From positions 124,001 to 188,000 of the forward strand of contig NZ_FPBH01000014.1 in NCBI RefSeq assembly GCF_900116445.1: 64,000 nt of DNA, written 5' to 3'. The notes beneath the pieces were generated by a model, which saw only the letters and a list, made by a program, of their open reading frames with translations, had not been told where the DNA came from and made no database searches. The stretch comes from Paraburkholderia aspalathi (lineage in GTDB: Bacteria > Pseudomonadota > Gammaproteobacteria > Burkholderiales > Burkholderiaceae). The position numbers were made by a program, and so were the translations under genes. Shown piece by piece: positions 25,523 to 33,395 of this stretch. Position 1 is the first letter of the stretch, and each line of letters opens with the position of its first letter.

Positions 25523-27436
25523 TTACGTCGCGCCACACGCAGCCGCGTAAATCACGGCGGGGTCGCGCTGTGCCGCGCCGTACATCGCTTCGACGAGCGC
25601 CGCCCGATGCGTGAGCACCGCGCGCTGATTGATCGACCCTTTGTCGGTGATCTCGCCGAGATCGAGCGAAGGGGCGACGTCCATCAGCCGGATACGGGCG
25701 ATCGTCGTCGCGCCGCCAGTCGCACCGCGATTGAGCGTTGCCAACAAGGCTGCAAAATGCGCGCGCACGGCGGGTGCTTCGATCACCTCACGCGCGCTGG
25801 CCGACAAAGGCAAACCAGCCAGTCGCCGGCAATCGTCGAGCCGCGGAAACACCAGCAAACCCACGTCGTCGCGATTCATCCCGGTAACGACCACGTCCTG
25901 CACGTACGGCGCGCCTTCGGAAATCACGCGAGCCCGCATCGGGCCGACGCTGACGAAGGTGCCCGAACTCAGCTTGAAGTCCTCGGCGATGCGCCCGTCG
26001 AACAGCAGCCCGAGCTCCGGTCGTTCGATATCGACAAAGCGCAACGCGTCGCCGCTGCAAAAGTAACCTTCTTCGTCGAAGACGTTGTCCAACTCCGCGG
26101 AATTCGCGCGCCAATAGCCGGCCATCACATGCGGTCCGCGATAACGCGCTTCCAGTTTGTCGCCGACCGGCGCGAGTTTGACCTCACAGCCAGGCGCCGG
26201 TGAGCCGACATAGCCGGCGCGCATGATCGGACCTGTGGTGAACAGACAAGACGGCGAGGTCTCGGTCATGCCGAGTCCGGCCATGATGCGAATGCGCTCG
26301 CCGCAATATTGCTCGGTGACGCGTTCGAGCCGATCCCACGCGGCTTGCGAAAGCCCCGCGCCCGCGAAGAAATACACCTTCACGCGCGAGAAAAACGTCT
26401 CACGCAATTGCGCGTCCTGCTCCAGCGCGATGGCCAGTTCTTCCCAGCCCTTCGGCACGTTGAAGTAGATCGTCGGTGCGATTTCACGCAGGTTGCGCAG
26501 CGTTTCTTCGAACTTGCCGTTGACTGGCTTGCCATCGTCGATATAGAGCGTGCCGCCGTTGTAGAGCGCGATGCCCGCATTATGGCTGCCGCCGAAGGTG
26601 TGATTCCACGGCAACCAGTCAACCAGCACCGGCGGCACGTTCGCGAACTCAGGAAACGTTTCGAGCAGCATCTGCTGGTTGCTGCACAGCATGCGGTGCG
26701 TGGTCGGCACGGCCTTGGGCAGTTTGGTCGAGCCTGACGTGAACAGAAACTTGGCGATGGCGTCCGGGCTCAACGCCGCCTGAACGGAATCGACTGTGGT
26801 GGGCGTTGTATTCAGCAGGTCGCTGAATGAAGTCACGCTGCGCGCCGCCTGCGGCTCTTTGGGTTCTGTTGCAGCGACGACTTCGACGTCGGCTGGCACC
26901 ACGGCATCGATCGCCCTCGCAAAGATGTCGTAGCCCGTTACGAAGACCAGGCCCGGCGTCAGCAGATCGATCGTATGGCGCAGCTTGCCGAAGTCGCCGG
27001 AAGCGAGCGCATACGCCGGGGAGATTGCCGCATACGGAATGCCGGCCCACATCGCGCCGAGCGCCAGTTGCAGATGCTCGAGATCGTTGCCCGAGAGAAT
27101 CACGACCGGACGCTCAACGGAGAGATCACGCGCCAGCAGCGCTTGCCCAATCGCGCGAGCACTTTGCAGCGCCTTCGCGTAGCTCAGGCCGATCCATTGA
27201 CCGTCACTGCCGCGTCGCGCCGCCAGCCAGCGCTCCGGATGTTCGCGCGCGCCGCTCGCGAGCCGGTCGGTCATTCGTTGTGGGTGTTCGCCGAGCGGCT
27301 CGGCAGCGCGCAAATACCACGTGTCGCCGTGCCGTTGCGCGTGCAACGATGACGCGCCGATCGTCGTCGCGCGGTAATGCGTCGACGCGTTGTCGTGCGC
27401 GATGGAAGTGTTCGGTTGTCTCGGCTCGGAATGCAA
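25523..27436 (-). CDS. fcs: Feruloyl-CoA synthase
   Basis: The 637-residue AMP-forming ligase activates ferulate and related hydroxycinnamates to CoA thioesters. Adenylation motifs are visible: 'FLFTSGSTKLPKAVP' (P-loop), 'AGLGMTETSPSCLFT', and 'GYFCSGDALRFV' before the hinge. Length and text match the long feruloyl-CoA synthases of Pseudomonas and Burkholderia. The start is a TTG at 27436 with GGAGA 6 bases upstream. A nearby ATG at 27449 is in another frame. It is the third gene of the run ech-vdh-fcs (gaps 85 and 93 bases), all minus strand, repressible from the palindrome at 29946. Confidence 0.92.
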   Translation of the reverse strand: MHSEPRQPNTSIAHDNASTHYRATTIGASSLHAQRHGDTWYLRAAEPLGEHPQRMTDRLASGAREHPERWLAARRGSDGQWIGLSYAKALQSARAIGQALLARDLSVERPVVILSGNDLEHLQLALGAMWAGIPYAAISPAYALASGDFGKLRHTIDLLTPGLVFVTGYDIFARAIDAVVPADVEVVAATEPKEPQAARSVTSFSDLLNTTPTTVDSVQAALSPDAIAKFLFTSGSTKLPKAVPTTHRMLCSNQQMLLETFPEFANVPPVLVDWLPWNHTFGGSHNAGIALYNGGTLYIDDGKPVNGKFEETLRNLREIAPTIYFNVPKGWEELAIALEQDAQLRETFFSRVKVYFFAGAGLSQAAWDRLERVTEQYCGERIRIMAGLGMTETSPSCLFTTGPIMRAGYVGSPAPGCEVKLAPVGDKLEARYRGPHVMAGYWRANSAELDNVFDEEGYFCSGDALRFVDIERPELGLLFDGRIAEDFKLSSGTFVSVGPMRARVISEGAPYVQDVVVTGMNRDDVGLLVFPRLDDCRRLAGLPLSASAREVIEAPAVRAHFAALLATLNRGATGGATTIARIRLMDVAPSLDLGEITDKGSINQRAVLTHRAALVEAMYGAAQRDPAVIYAAACGAT

Positions 27437-27529
27437 CGCCTGTCTCCATGGAAAGCAGTCTGCGCCCCGTTCTCTGCGGCGGCGCGACCTTCCTTTAATG
27501 CTCCAACGCGGTCATTCGACCGCGCACAA

Positions 27530-28981
27530 TCAAATCGGATAGTGCCGCGGGCCGGTCTGAATCGTGATCCAGCGCAGGTCAGTGAACTCGGCGATCGACG
27601 CCTTGCTGCCAAAGCGCCCATAGCCGCTCTTCTTCACGCCGCCGAACGGCATCTGCGCTTCGTCGTGCACAGTCGGCCCGTTGATGTGACAGATGCCCGA
27701 TTCGATGCGTTTCGCCACATTCAACGCGCGCGATATATCGCGGCTGAATACTGCCGCGGAGAGACCGTATTCGCTATCGTTGGCGACCTGAATCGCTTCC
27801 TCGTCACTGTCCACGCGCTGCACCGTCACCACCGGGCCGAAGGATTCCTCGGCATAGAGCGACATGTCCCGCGTCACGCCATCGACAATCACCGGCTGCA
27901 TCACCGCACCGTCAACCGAGCAACCGACCGGCAGCTTCGCGCCCTTCTCATGCGCATCTTCAACGAGCGCCTTGATGCGCCGCGCCGCCGCCACACTTTC
28001 GAGCACGCCGAGCACGGAATCGGCCGCAGCGGGATCGCCCGCCTTCAGCGTTCGTGCTTTGGCCGCGAGCTTCTCAACCAGCACGTCGGCGATTTTGCGG
28101 TCGACGATCAGCCGCTCCGTCGACATGCAAATCTGCCCCTGGTTAAAGAACGCGCCAAACGCGATGCCGTCCACCGCGACATCCAGATCGGCATCGTCGA
28201 GCACCACCACAGGCGCCTTGCCGCCGAGCTCGAGCAACGCCGGCTTCAGATGCTGCGCGGCATGTTGCGCGACGATGCGCCCAACTCGCGTCGAGCCGGT
28301 GAAATTGACCCGCCGCACTGCCGGATGCGCGATCAACCTTTCGACGATCGCCGGCGCATCTTCAGCCGAATGCGTGATGACGTTCACCACGCCGTCGCCG
28401 AGGCCGGCTTCCTGCAACACACTGCCGATCAGTCGATGCACACCGGGACAGCCTTCGGAAGCCTTAAGCACGATTGTGTTGCCGCACGCGAGCGGCATGG
28501 CAATTGACCGTGTGCCGAGAATCACCGGCGCATTCCACGGCGCCATACCGAGCACCACACCGCACGGCTGGCGCACGGCCATCGCGAGACTGCCCGGCAC
28601 GTCCGACGGAATCACGTCGCCGTCGATCTGCGTGGTCATCGCAGCAGCTTCGCGCAGCATGTTGGCGGCCAGCATCACATTAAAGCCGTACCAGTTCGGC
28701 ATGGCGCCGGTTTCTGCCACACCGGTTTCGATGAACTGCGCGGTGCGCGCATCCATCAGATCCGCTGCAGCCAATAGACGTTTGCGACGTTCGGTCGGCG
28801 CCAACGCGGACCATGCCGGGAACGCGCGCGCAGCGGATTCGACCGCCGCATCGGCATCGGCCAACGTGGCGGCAGCCGCACGCGAAGCCGCCACGCCGCT
28901 CGCGGGATTGATCCTCTCGAATGTTCTGCCGTCCGATGCGCCACGGCTCTCGCCGCCGATCAACAATGTCACTTCATGCAT
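27530..28981 (-). CDS. vdh: Vanillin (aryl-aldehyde) dehydrogenase
   Basis: The 483-residue aldehyde dehydrogenase has 'NFTGSTRVGRIVAQHAA' (cofactor fold), catalytic Glu in 'LELGGKAPVVVLDDADL', catalytic Cys in 'FFNQGQICMSTERLIV' and C-terminal 'MPFGGVKKSGYGRFG'. It would oxidise vanillin or 4-hydroxybenzaldehyde from feruloyl-CoA cleavage to vanillate or 4-hydroxybenzoate. The ribosome-binding site GAGGAG precedes the ATG. Its position between the hydratase/lyase and the CoA synthase makes the vanillin assignment strong, although many aryl aldehydes may be accepted. Confidence 0.93.
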   Translation of the reverse strand: MHEVTLLIGGESRGASDGRTFERINPASGVAASRAAAATLADADAAVESAARAFPAWSALAPTERRKRLLAAADLMDARTAQFIETGVAETGAMPNWYGFNVMLAANMLREAAAMTTQIDGDVIPSDVPGSLAMAVRQPCGVVLGMAPWNAPVILGTRSIAMPLACGNTIVLKASEGCPGVHRLIGSVLQEAGLGDGVVNVITHSAEDAPAIVERLIAHPAVRRVNFTGSTRVGRIVAQHAAQHLKPALLELGGKAPVVVLDDADLDVAVDGIAFGAFFNQGQICMSTERLIVDRKIADVLVEKLAAKARTLKAGDPAAADSVLGVLESVAAARRIKALVEDAHEKGAKLPVGCSVDGAVMQPVIVDGVTRDMSLYAEESFGPVVTVQRVDSDEEAIQVANDSEYGLSAAVFSRDISRALNVAKRIESGICHINGPTVHDEAQMPFGGVKKSGYGRFGSKASIAEFTDLRWITIQTGPRHYPI

Positions 28982-29066
28982 GTGTCTCGTCTCCTCGCTA
29001 TATCTCTCGTCCCGCCAGTCTTCCTGCGCGTGTATCTGCCTGCGCTACCTTAGCGCCGGCGATAGC

Positions 29067-29894
29067 TCAGCGCTTGTAGGTTTGCAGACCCGGCTTGATC
29101 GCCTTCTCGTCGAGGAACTGCTTCAGGCCCTGCTCGCGGCCGCCTTCGGGATCGCGCAGTTGTGCCTGGTCCAGCTTGGCGTACAGGTAATCCTCGTTCT
29201 GATCCCAGGTCAGTTCACGGCAACGCTTGAAACCGTGCTTGGCCGCGCGCAGCACCACCGGATTCTTCTGCAACAGCTTGCCTGCGAGAACACGCGTCGC
29301 CTCGCGCAGTTCGGCACGCGGCACGCTGTTGTTGACGAGACCCATCCGCGCGGCTTCCTGCCCCGTGAACGTCTCGCCGGTCATGATGTAGTAAAGCGCC
29401 TGACGATGCCCCACGGTATCCGCCATCGCCTTGCTCACCAGGTTGCCCGGCGGAATGCCCCAGTTGATTTCGGAGAGGCCGAACACGGCTTCGTCAGCGG
29501 CGATTGCGAGATCGCACGCCACCAGCGGCGAGAAGCCGCCACCGAAGCACCAGCCGTTGACCATCGCGATGGTCGGCTTCGCGTACATGCGCAGCAACTG
29601 CCATTGCCAGCGGCATGCATCGCGGCGAATCTTTTCTTGCAGGATTTCCGGGCCGGCGTCGACTTCACGGAAATATTCCTTCAGGTCCATACCGGCGGTC
29701 CACGCGTCGCCCTCACCCGTCAGCACGAGAACCTGTGCTTCGGCGTCCAGCTCGACTGCCTCGAGGACCTCGATCATTTCCTTGTTCAAAGTCGGGCTCA
29801 TCGCATTGCGCTTCTCTGGGCGATTGAACGTAACCCATGCGATGCCCTCTGCCACATCGACCTTGACGGTTTTCCAACGACCTTCGTAACTCAT
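29067..29894 (-). CDS. ech: Feruloyl-CoA hydratase/lyase (enoyl-CoA hydratase family)
   Basis: The 275-residue crotonase-fold enzyme matches the hydroxycinnamoyl-CoA hydratase-lyase group: 'VTFNRPEKRNAMSPTLN', oxyanion loop 'DAWTAGMDLKEYF', 'MVNGWCFGGGFSPLVACDLAIA', catalytic Glu in 'FGLSEINWGIPPGNLVSKA' and 'YYIMTGETFTG'. It hydrates feruloyl-CoA and cleaves it to vanillin and acetyl-CoA. CGGAGA precedes the ATG. It is the first gene of the catabolic operon and is divergent from the MarR regulator. Confidence 0.94.
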   Translation of the reverse strand: MSYEGRWKTVKVDVAEGIAWVTFNRPEKRNAMSPTLNKEMIEVLEAVELDAEAQVLVLTGEGDAWTAGMDLKEYFREVDAGPEILQEKIRRDACRWQWQLLRMYAKPTIAMVNGWCFGGGFSPLVACDLAIAADEAVFGLSEINWGIPPGNLVSKAMADTVGHRQALYYIMTGETFTGQEAARMGLVNNSVPRAELREATRVLAGKLLQKNPVVLRAAKHGFKRCRELTWDQNEDYLYAKLDQAQLRDPEGGREQGLKQFLDEKAIKPGLQTYKR

Positions 29895-29945
29895 CTACTT
29901 TCTCCGTGAATGTTGACCCCTGCAGCGGCCCGATGAGTGCATTTA

Positions 29946-29964
29946 ATATCAGGCTACCTGATAT
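29946..29964. promoter_or_regulatory. MarR-type operator/promoter for ech-vdh-fcs (copy 1)
   Basis: ATATCAGG, spacer CTA and CCTGATAT form a perfect palindrome in the 137-base spacer between ech and the MarR gene. Read toward ech, the sequence continues CCTGATATTAAAT, with TGATAT in -10 position 18 bases from TTCCGC. A second copy lies at 30587 in front of the transporter operon, in the same orientation relative to its gene. Feruloyl-CoA-type inducer binding by the MarR protein is the expected switch. Confidence 0.8.
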
Positions 29965-30031
29965 GTAAAGCGGAATTTCGCTGACTCGGTGCAAACCCCT
30001 ATCGGTCGAATTAACGCAGAGGCGCGCTAAG

Positions 30032-30532
30032 ATGCAGGCTAGACCGGACCTCCAGCCCACCATGAGCAAAAATCCAGATTCGCCCGCCGAACCCACCACT
30101 ACGCGTACCCGTCGCCCGCATCTGCGGTTGGCCTACGTGATCGGAAGTCTCGACCGCATCCTGCGGCGCCGCATGACCGAAGCACTCGCACCACTCGGTC
30201 TCACGCTTTCGCAATTCACCGCGCTTTCGGTGCTAGACGCAAAGGGGCAGGCGTCCAATGCGCAAGTGGCCGAACGCTCCTTCATCACGCCGCAATCGGC
30301 CAATGAAGTGATGAACGCCATGGCGAGCCGGAACTGGGTCAGCCGCGAGCCGGACCCGACGCACGGCCGCATCGTGCTGCTGCAACTGACCGATGAAGGG
30401 CGGGCCGTGCTGCGCGAATGCGAGCAAGCGGTGAAGACGATCGAGAAACAGATGATGGAAGGTCTCGAGCTCGACACGGCCGGCGTCGTACAAACTCACC
30501 TCGAAACTTTCGTGCGCAACCTGCGCGACTAA
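30032..30532 (+). CDS. MarR-family regulator of the ferulate genes (FerC/FerR-like)
   Basis: The protein has 166 residues. After a polar N-terminus the winged-helix fold is clear: 'LRLAYVIGSLDRILRRRMTEAL', 'LSQFTALSVLDAKGQASNAQVAERSFITPQSANEV', the wing 'SREPDPTHGRIVLLQLTDEGRAVL' and a C-terminal dimerisation helix. MarR regulators in this position repress hydroxycinnamate genes and respond to the CoA-thioester (FerC, HcaR, CouR are known examples). The ATG at 30032 has AGAGG 8 bases upstream; an alternative ATG at 30062 has none. Two matching palindromes flank the gene, one on either side. Confidence 0.9.
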   Translation: MQARPDLQPTMSKNPDSPAEPTTTRTRRPHLRLAYVIGSLDRILRRRMTEALAPLGLTLSQFTALSVLDAKGQASNAQVAERSFITPQSANEVMNAMASRNWVSREPDPTHGRIVLLQLTDEGRAVLRECEQAVKTIEKQMMEGLELDTAGVVQTHLETFVRNLRD

Positions 30533-30912
30533 CTTCTCCGTCTTTGCAAATTGCTAGGTGTTTTCACCGAAGCATTTGCACTTGTATTATCAGTCTACCT
30601 GATATTAAATCCTATCCACGATGCAGCGTGTGGAGACGCGTTGCATCGCGTCGAATCAAACGGACAGCAACGCAGACATCGAACCGATGTGCTGTGCGCT
30701 GCGGCTTTCGCCGGGCGGTTCTTAAGCATTCCTCGATGACCTCGACGGCGGTCTGAGTCCCGTTTCATCGAGCCGGTCTGGAACACCGGACCGCCCCGAC
30801 ATTGAGCAAACGCAACCGTCTCTGCGCCAAGCCGGCACACCAGACGGCGGCTCCGCACCTGCCGCTCTTCATCGACGCCGGAAAACCACGCATTTTAATA
30901 AGGATCACTAAC
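30533..30912. other. 380-base spacer with operator copy 2 and a long leader
   Basis: It contains the operator/promoter at 30576-30608 and then about 300 bases before the GTG of the transporter gene. Within that leader CGGTC and GACCG near 30774-30793 can pair around 'TGGAACACCG'. A structured 5' UTR is possible, but I cannot assign a riboswitch class. No gene is supported here. Confidence 0.5.
30587..30605 (+). promoter_or_regulatory. MarR-type operator/promoter for the transporter-porin-esterase unit (copy 2)
   Basis: TTATCAGT, CTA and CCTGATAT match copy 1 in 17 of 19 positions. The right half plus the following bases (CCTGATATTAAAT) are identical to the ech promoter. TTGCAC at 30576 is a fair -35 box at 18 bases from TGATAT, so the operator covers the -10 region. 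This links uptake genes to the same regulator as catabolism. Confidence 0.8.
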
Positions 30913-32160
30913 GTGAAAAGAGCCGGAATACTACCCTCGACAGAAAGCCTTGCAGGACCGGCGACGTCCAGCCGGACAAGCGCCTTTGTCACACTCGGAT
31001 TGTGTTTTGCCGTCGCGTTGCTCGAAGGGCTCGATCTGCAGTCAGTCGGCATCGCCGCGCCACGGATGGCGCGCGAGTTCGGTCTCTCGGTCGGGCAAAT
31101 GGGTCTCGCGTTCAGCGCCGGGACCTTCGGCTTGCTGCCGGGTGCGATGTTCGGCGGACGGCTTGCCGATCGGATCGGCCGCAAGCGCGTGCTGGTGATT
31201 TCCGCATGCCTGTTCGGCTTGTTGTCGATCGCAACCGCGCTAGTAAGCGACTTTCACACGCTGGTGATCGTGCGGGTGCTGACGGGCATTGGTCTTGGCG
31301 GTGCATTGCCTAACCTGATCGCGTTGTCGTCGGAAGCGGTCGAGCCGCGCTCGCGCAGCACCGCCGTGAGCGTGATGTATTGCGGCATTCCGTTCGGCGG
31401 CGTGATCGCTTCGGTGATCGGCGTGTTGAGCGCGGGCGACACCGAGTGGCGGCACATCTTCTATGTCGGCGGCGCAGGGCCGCTCGTGCTGGTGCCGCTG
31501 TTACTCGTGTTTCTCGCGGATTCGAAGGCATTCACTCAAGCCTCCCGAGACGGTCAGGCGAAGCCCGCGCCGGTGGGCGAAATCCTGTTCGGCGGTACAC
31601 GCGGCCTCTCGACCGTGCAGATCTGGGTCAGCTATTTCTGCACGCTGATCGTCCTCTACTTCCTGCTCAACTGGCTGCCTTCATTGATGGCCGCAAGCGG
31701 TCTGTCACGCGCACAAGTGGGCTATGTGCAGATTTTCTTCAACATCGGCGGCGGCATCGGCGCGTTGTGCATCGGCATGTTGATGGACCGGATGCGTTCG
31801 GGTCTCGTCGTGGCGGGCATGTATGTCGGGATCATCGCGTCGCTCGCGGCGCTCTCGATGGCGCCCGGTTTCGGCGCGCTCGCCACCTCCGCTTTCTTCG
31901 CGGGGATGTTCGTGATCGGTGGGCAATCGGTGCTGTACGCACTCTCGGCCGCGTTCTATCCGACTGCCATGCGCGGCACCGGCGTCGGCGCGGCGGTGGC
32001 GGTGGGCCGTATCGGCTCGGTGGTCGGACCGCTGGCAGCAGGTCAATTGCTGGCGATGGGGCGCAGTTCGTCGACGGTGATCGGCGCGAGCATTCCCGTC
32101 ACGCTGATCGCCGCCGCGGCTGCGCTGTTGTTGCTACGCCGTCCGCGTGCTGACAACTGA
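30913..32160 (+). CDS. MFS aromatic acid:H+ symporter (AAHS family), probable hydroxycinnamate transporter
   Basis: The protein has about 415 residues and 12 membrane segments. 'FAVALLEGLDLQSVGIAAP' in TM1 carries the acidic signature of the AAHS family (PcaK, BenK, HcaK), and 'GGRLADRIGRKRVLV' is motif A. I use the GTG at 30913 because AAGGA lies 8 bases upstream; the frame upstream to 30802 lacks a good start. Its promoter carries the ferulate operator, so it probably imports ferulate or p-coumarate. A porin and a tannase-like esterase follow in the same direction. Confidence 0.9.
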   Translation: MKRAGILPSTESLAGPATSSRTSAFVTLGLCFAVALLEGLDLQSVGIAAPRMAREFGLSVGQMGLAFSAGTFGLLPGAMFGGRLADRIGRKRVLVISACLFGLLSIATALVSDFHTLVIVRVLTGIGLGGALPNLIALSSEAVEPRSRSTAVSVMYCGIPFGGVIASVIGVLSAGDTEWRHIFYVGGAGPLVLVPLLLVFLADSKAFTQASRDGQAKPAPVGEILFGGTRGLSTVQIWVSYFCTLIVLYFLLNWLPSLMAASGLSRAQVGYVQIFFNIGGGIGALCIGMLMDRMRSGLVVAGMYVGIIASLAALSMAPGFGALATSAFFAGMFVIGGQSVLYALSAAFYPTAMRGTGVGAAVAVGRIGSVVGPLAAGQLLAMGRSSSTVIGASIPVTLIAAAAALLLLRRPRADN

Positions 32161-32245
32161 CCGGACCAGGCAAGAAGACTCAAGAAGATTCAAGAAAACC
32201 CACCAACAACAACCACATTCGATCAACGGTTTGGAGACACCCAGC

Positions 32246-33385
32246 ATGCAAGCATCCACACGCATTCTTCTTTGCAGCGCATTGTGCGCCGTCAGCGGTG
32301 CCGCGGCGGCTCAATCGAGCGTAACGCTCTACGGCATCATCGACACCGGCATCGAATACGTATCGCACGCAAACGCCGCGGGCAAAAGCGTCTTTCGCAT
32401 GCCGTCGGTCACCGGCGAACTGCCTTCGCGTTGGGGCCTGCGCGGTAATGAAGATCTGGGCGGCGGCTATAGCGCGGTATTCACGCTGGAAAGCGGTTTC
32501 AACGTGCGCGCCGGCGATCTCGGTCAGGGCGGCCGATTGTTCGGACGTCAGGCATTCGTCGGCATCAAGAGTCCGTACGGCACCGTTTCGTTCGGGCGAC
32601 AGTACACGATGACGTATCTCGCGCTGATGGGCGCGGACCTGATTGGTCCGGACATCTACGGGCTGGGCTCGCTCGACGCCTACGTGCCGAACGCCCGCGC
32701 CGACAATTCGGTGAGCTACCTCGGCACTTATGCGGGCGTGACGCTCGGCGCGAACTATTCATTCGGCCGCGACGCGGCGGGCACCGGCAACTCGCCGGGC
32801 CAGGGCACCTGCAGCGGCTCTGTCGCCGGGCATGCAACGGAATGCCGCGAGTGGTCGGTGATGTTGAAGTACGACGCGCCGCTGTTCGGCGTTGCGGCGT
32901 CGTATGAAGAGCAACGCGGCGGGAGCACTGCTGCGGCGAACTTCTTCGACGGCGTTGCGCCCATTCCGCTCACCAATGCCACCGACAAAGACATTCGCAC
33001 CCACGTCAGCGCCTACGCCAATATCGGCAAGGCAAAGATCGGCGCGGGCTGGCTCAATCGCCGGGTCGAACCATCAGCCGTCACGATTGCAGCGGTGCGC
33101 TCGAATCTGTTCTTCGTGGGCGCCTCGTACTTCGTAACGCCGGCCTTCATCGTTGACGGCGAGGTCTATCACATCACCAATAGCGAGCACGACACGCGCG
33201 CCACGATGGGCACGCTGCGCACCACCTATCTGCTGTCGAAACGCACCGCCGTCTACGCGCAGGGCTCGTATCTCGCCAACAGCGCGAAGGCCCGCTACTC
33301 GGTCAGCGCCGGAGGCGGCGGCACGACACCCACGGCGGGCACCGGCCAGACCGGCGTAATGCTCGGCATTCGTCACTCGTTCTAG
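32246..33385 (+). CDS. Gram-negative porin (Burkholderiales general-porin type)
   Basis: The 379-residue protein has a signal peptide cut at 'AAAA-QSSVTLYGIIDTGIEYV'. This is the standard N-terminus of the Burkholderia porin family, followed by 'SRWGLRGNEDLGGGYSAVFTLESGF' and 'GRQAFVGIKSPYGTVSFGRQYT'. It ends in a barrel strand '...GVMLGIRHSF' with terminal Phe. The start at 32246 has TTGGAGA upstream; the frame to 32147 is only an extension. It lies 85 bases after the transporter and 10 bases before the esterase gene, so it probably lets aromatic acids cross the outer membrane. Confidence 0.94.
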   Translation: MQASTRILLCSALCAVSGAAAAQSSVTLYGIIDTGIEYVSHANAAGKSVFRMPSVTGELPSRWGLRGNEDLGGGYSAVFTLESGFNVRAGDLGQGGRLFGRQAFVGIKSPYGTVSFGRQYTMTYLALMGADLIGPDIYGLGSLDAYVPNARADNSVSYLGTYAGVTLGANYSFGRDAAGTGNSPGQGTCSGSVAGHATECREWSVMLKYDAPLFGVAASYEEQRGGSTAAANFFDGVAPIPLTNATDKDIRTHVSAYANIGKAKIGAGWLNRRVEPSAVTIAAVRSNLFFVGASYFVTPAFIVDGEVYHITNSEHDTRATMGTLRTTYLLSKRTAVYAQGSYLANSAKARYSVSAGGGGTTPTAGTGQTGVMLGIRHSF

Positions 33386-33395
33386 GGGATACCGC

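Noticed and set aside
27864..29909. 681-codon plus-strand frame
   Set aside because: It is antisense to the vanillin dehydrogenase and hydratase/lyase genes, which have full motif sets. The frame is Ser/Arg/Thr-rich, as expected for a GC-bias shadow.
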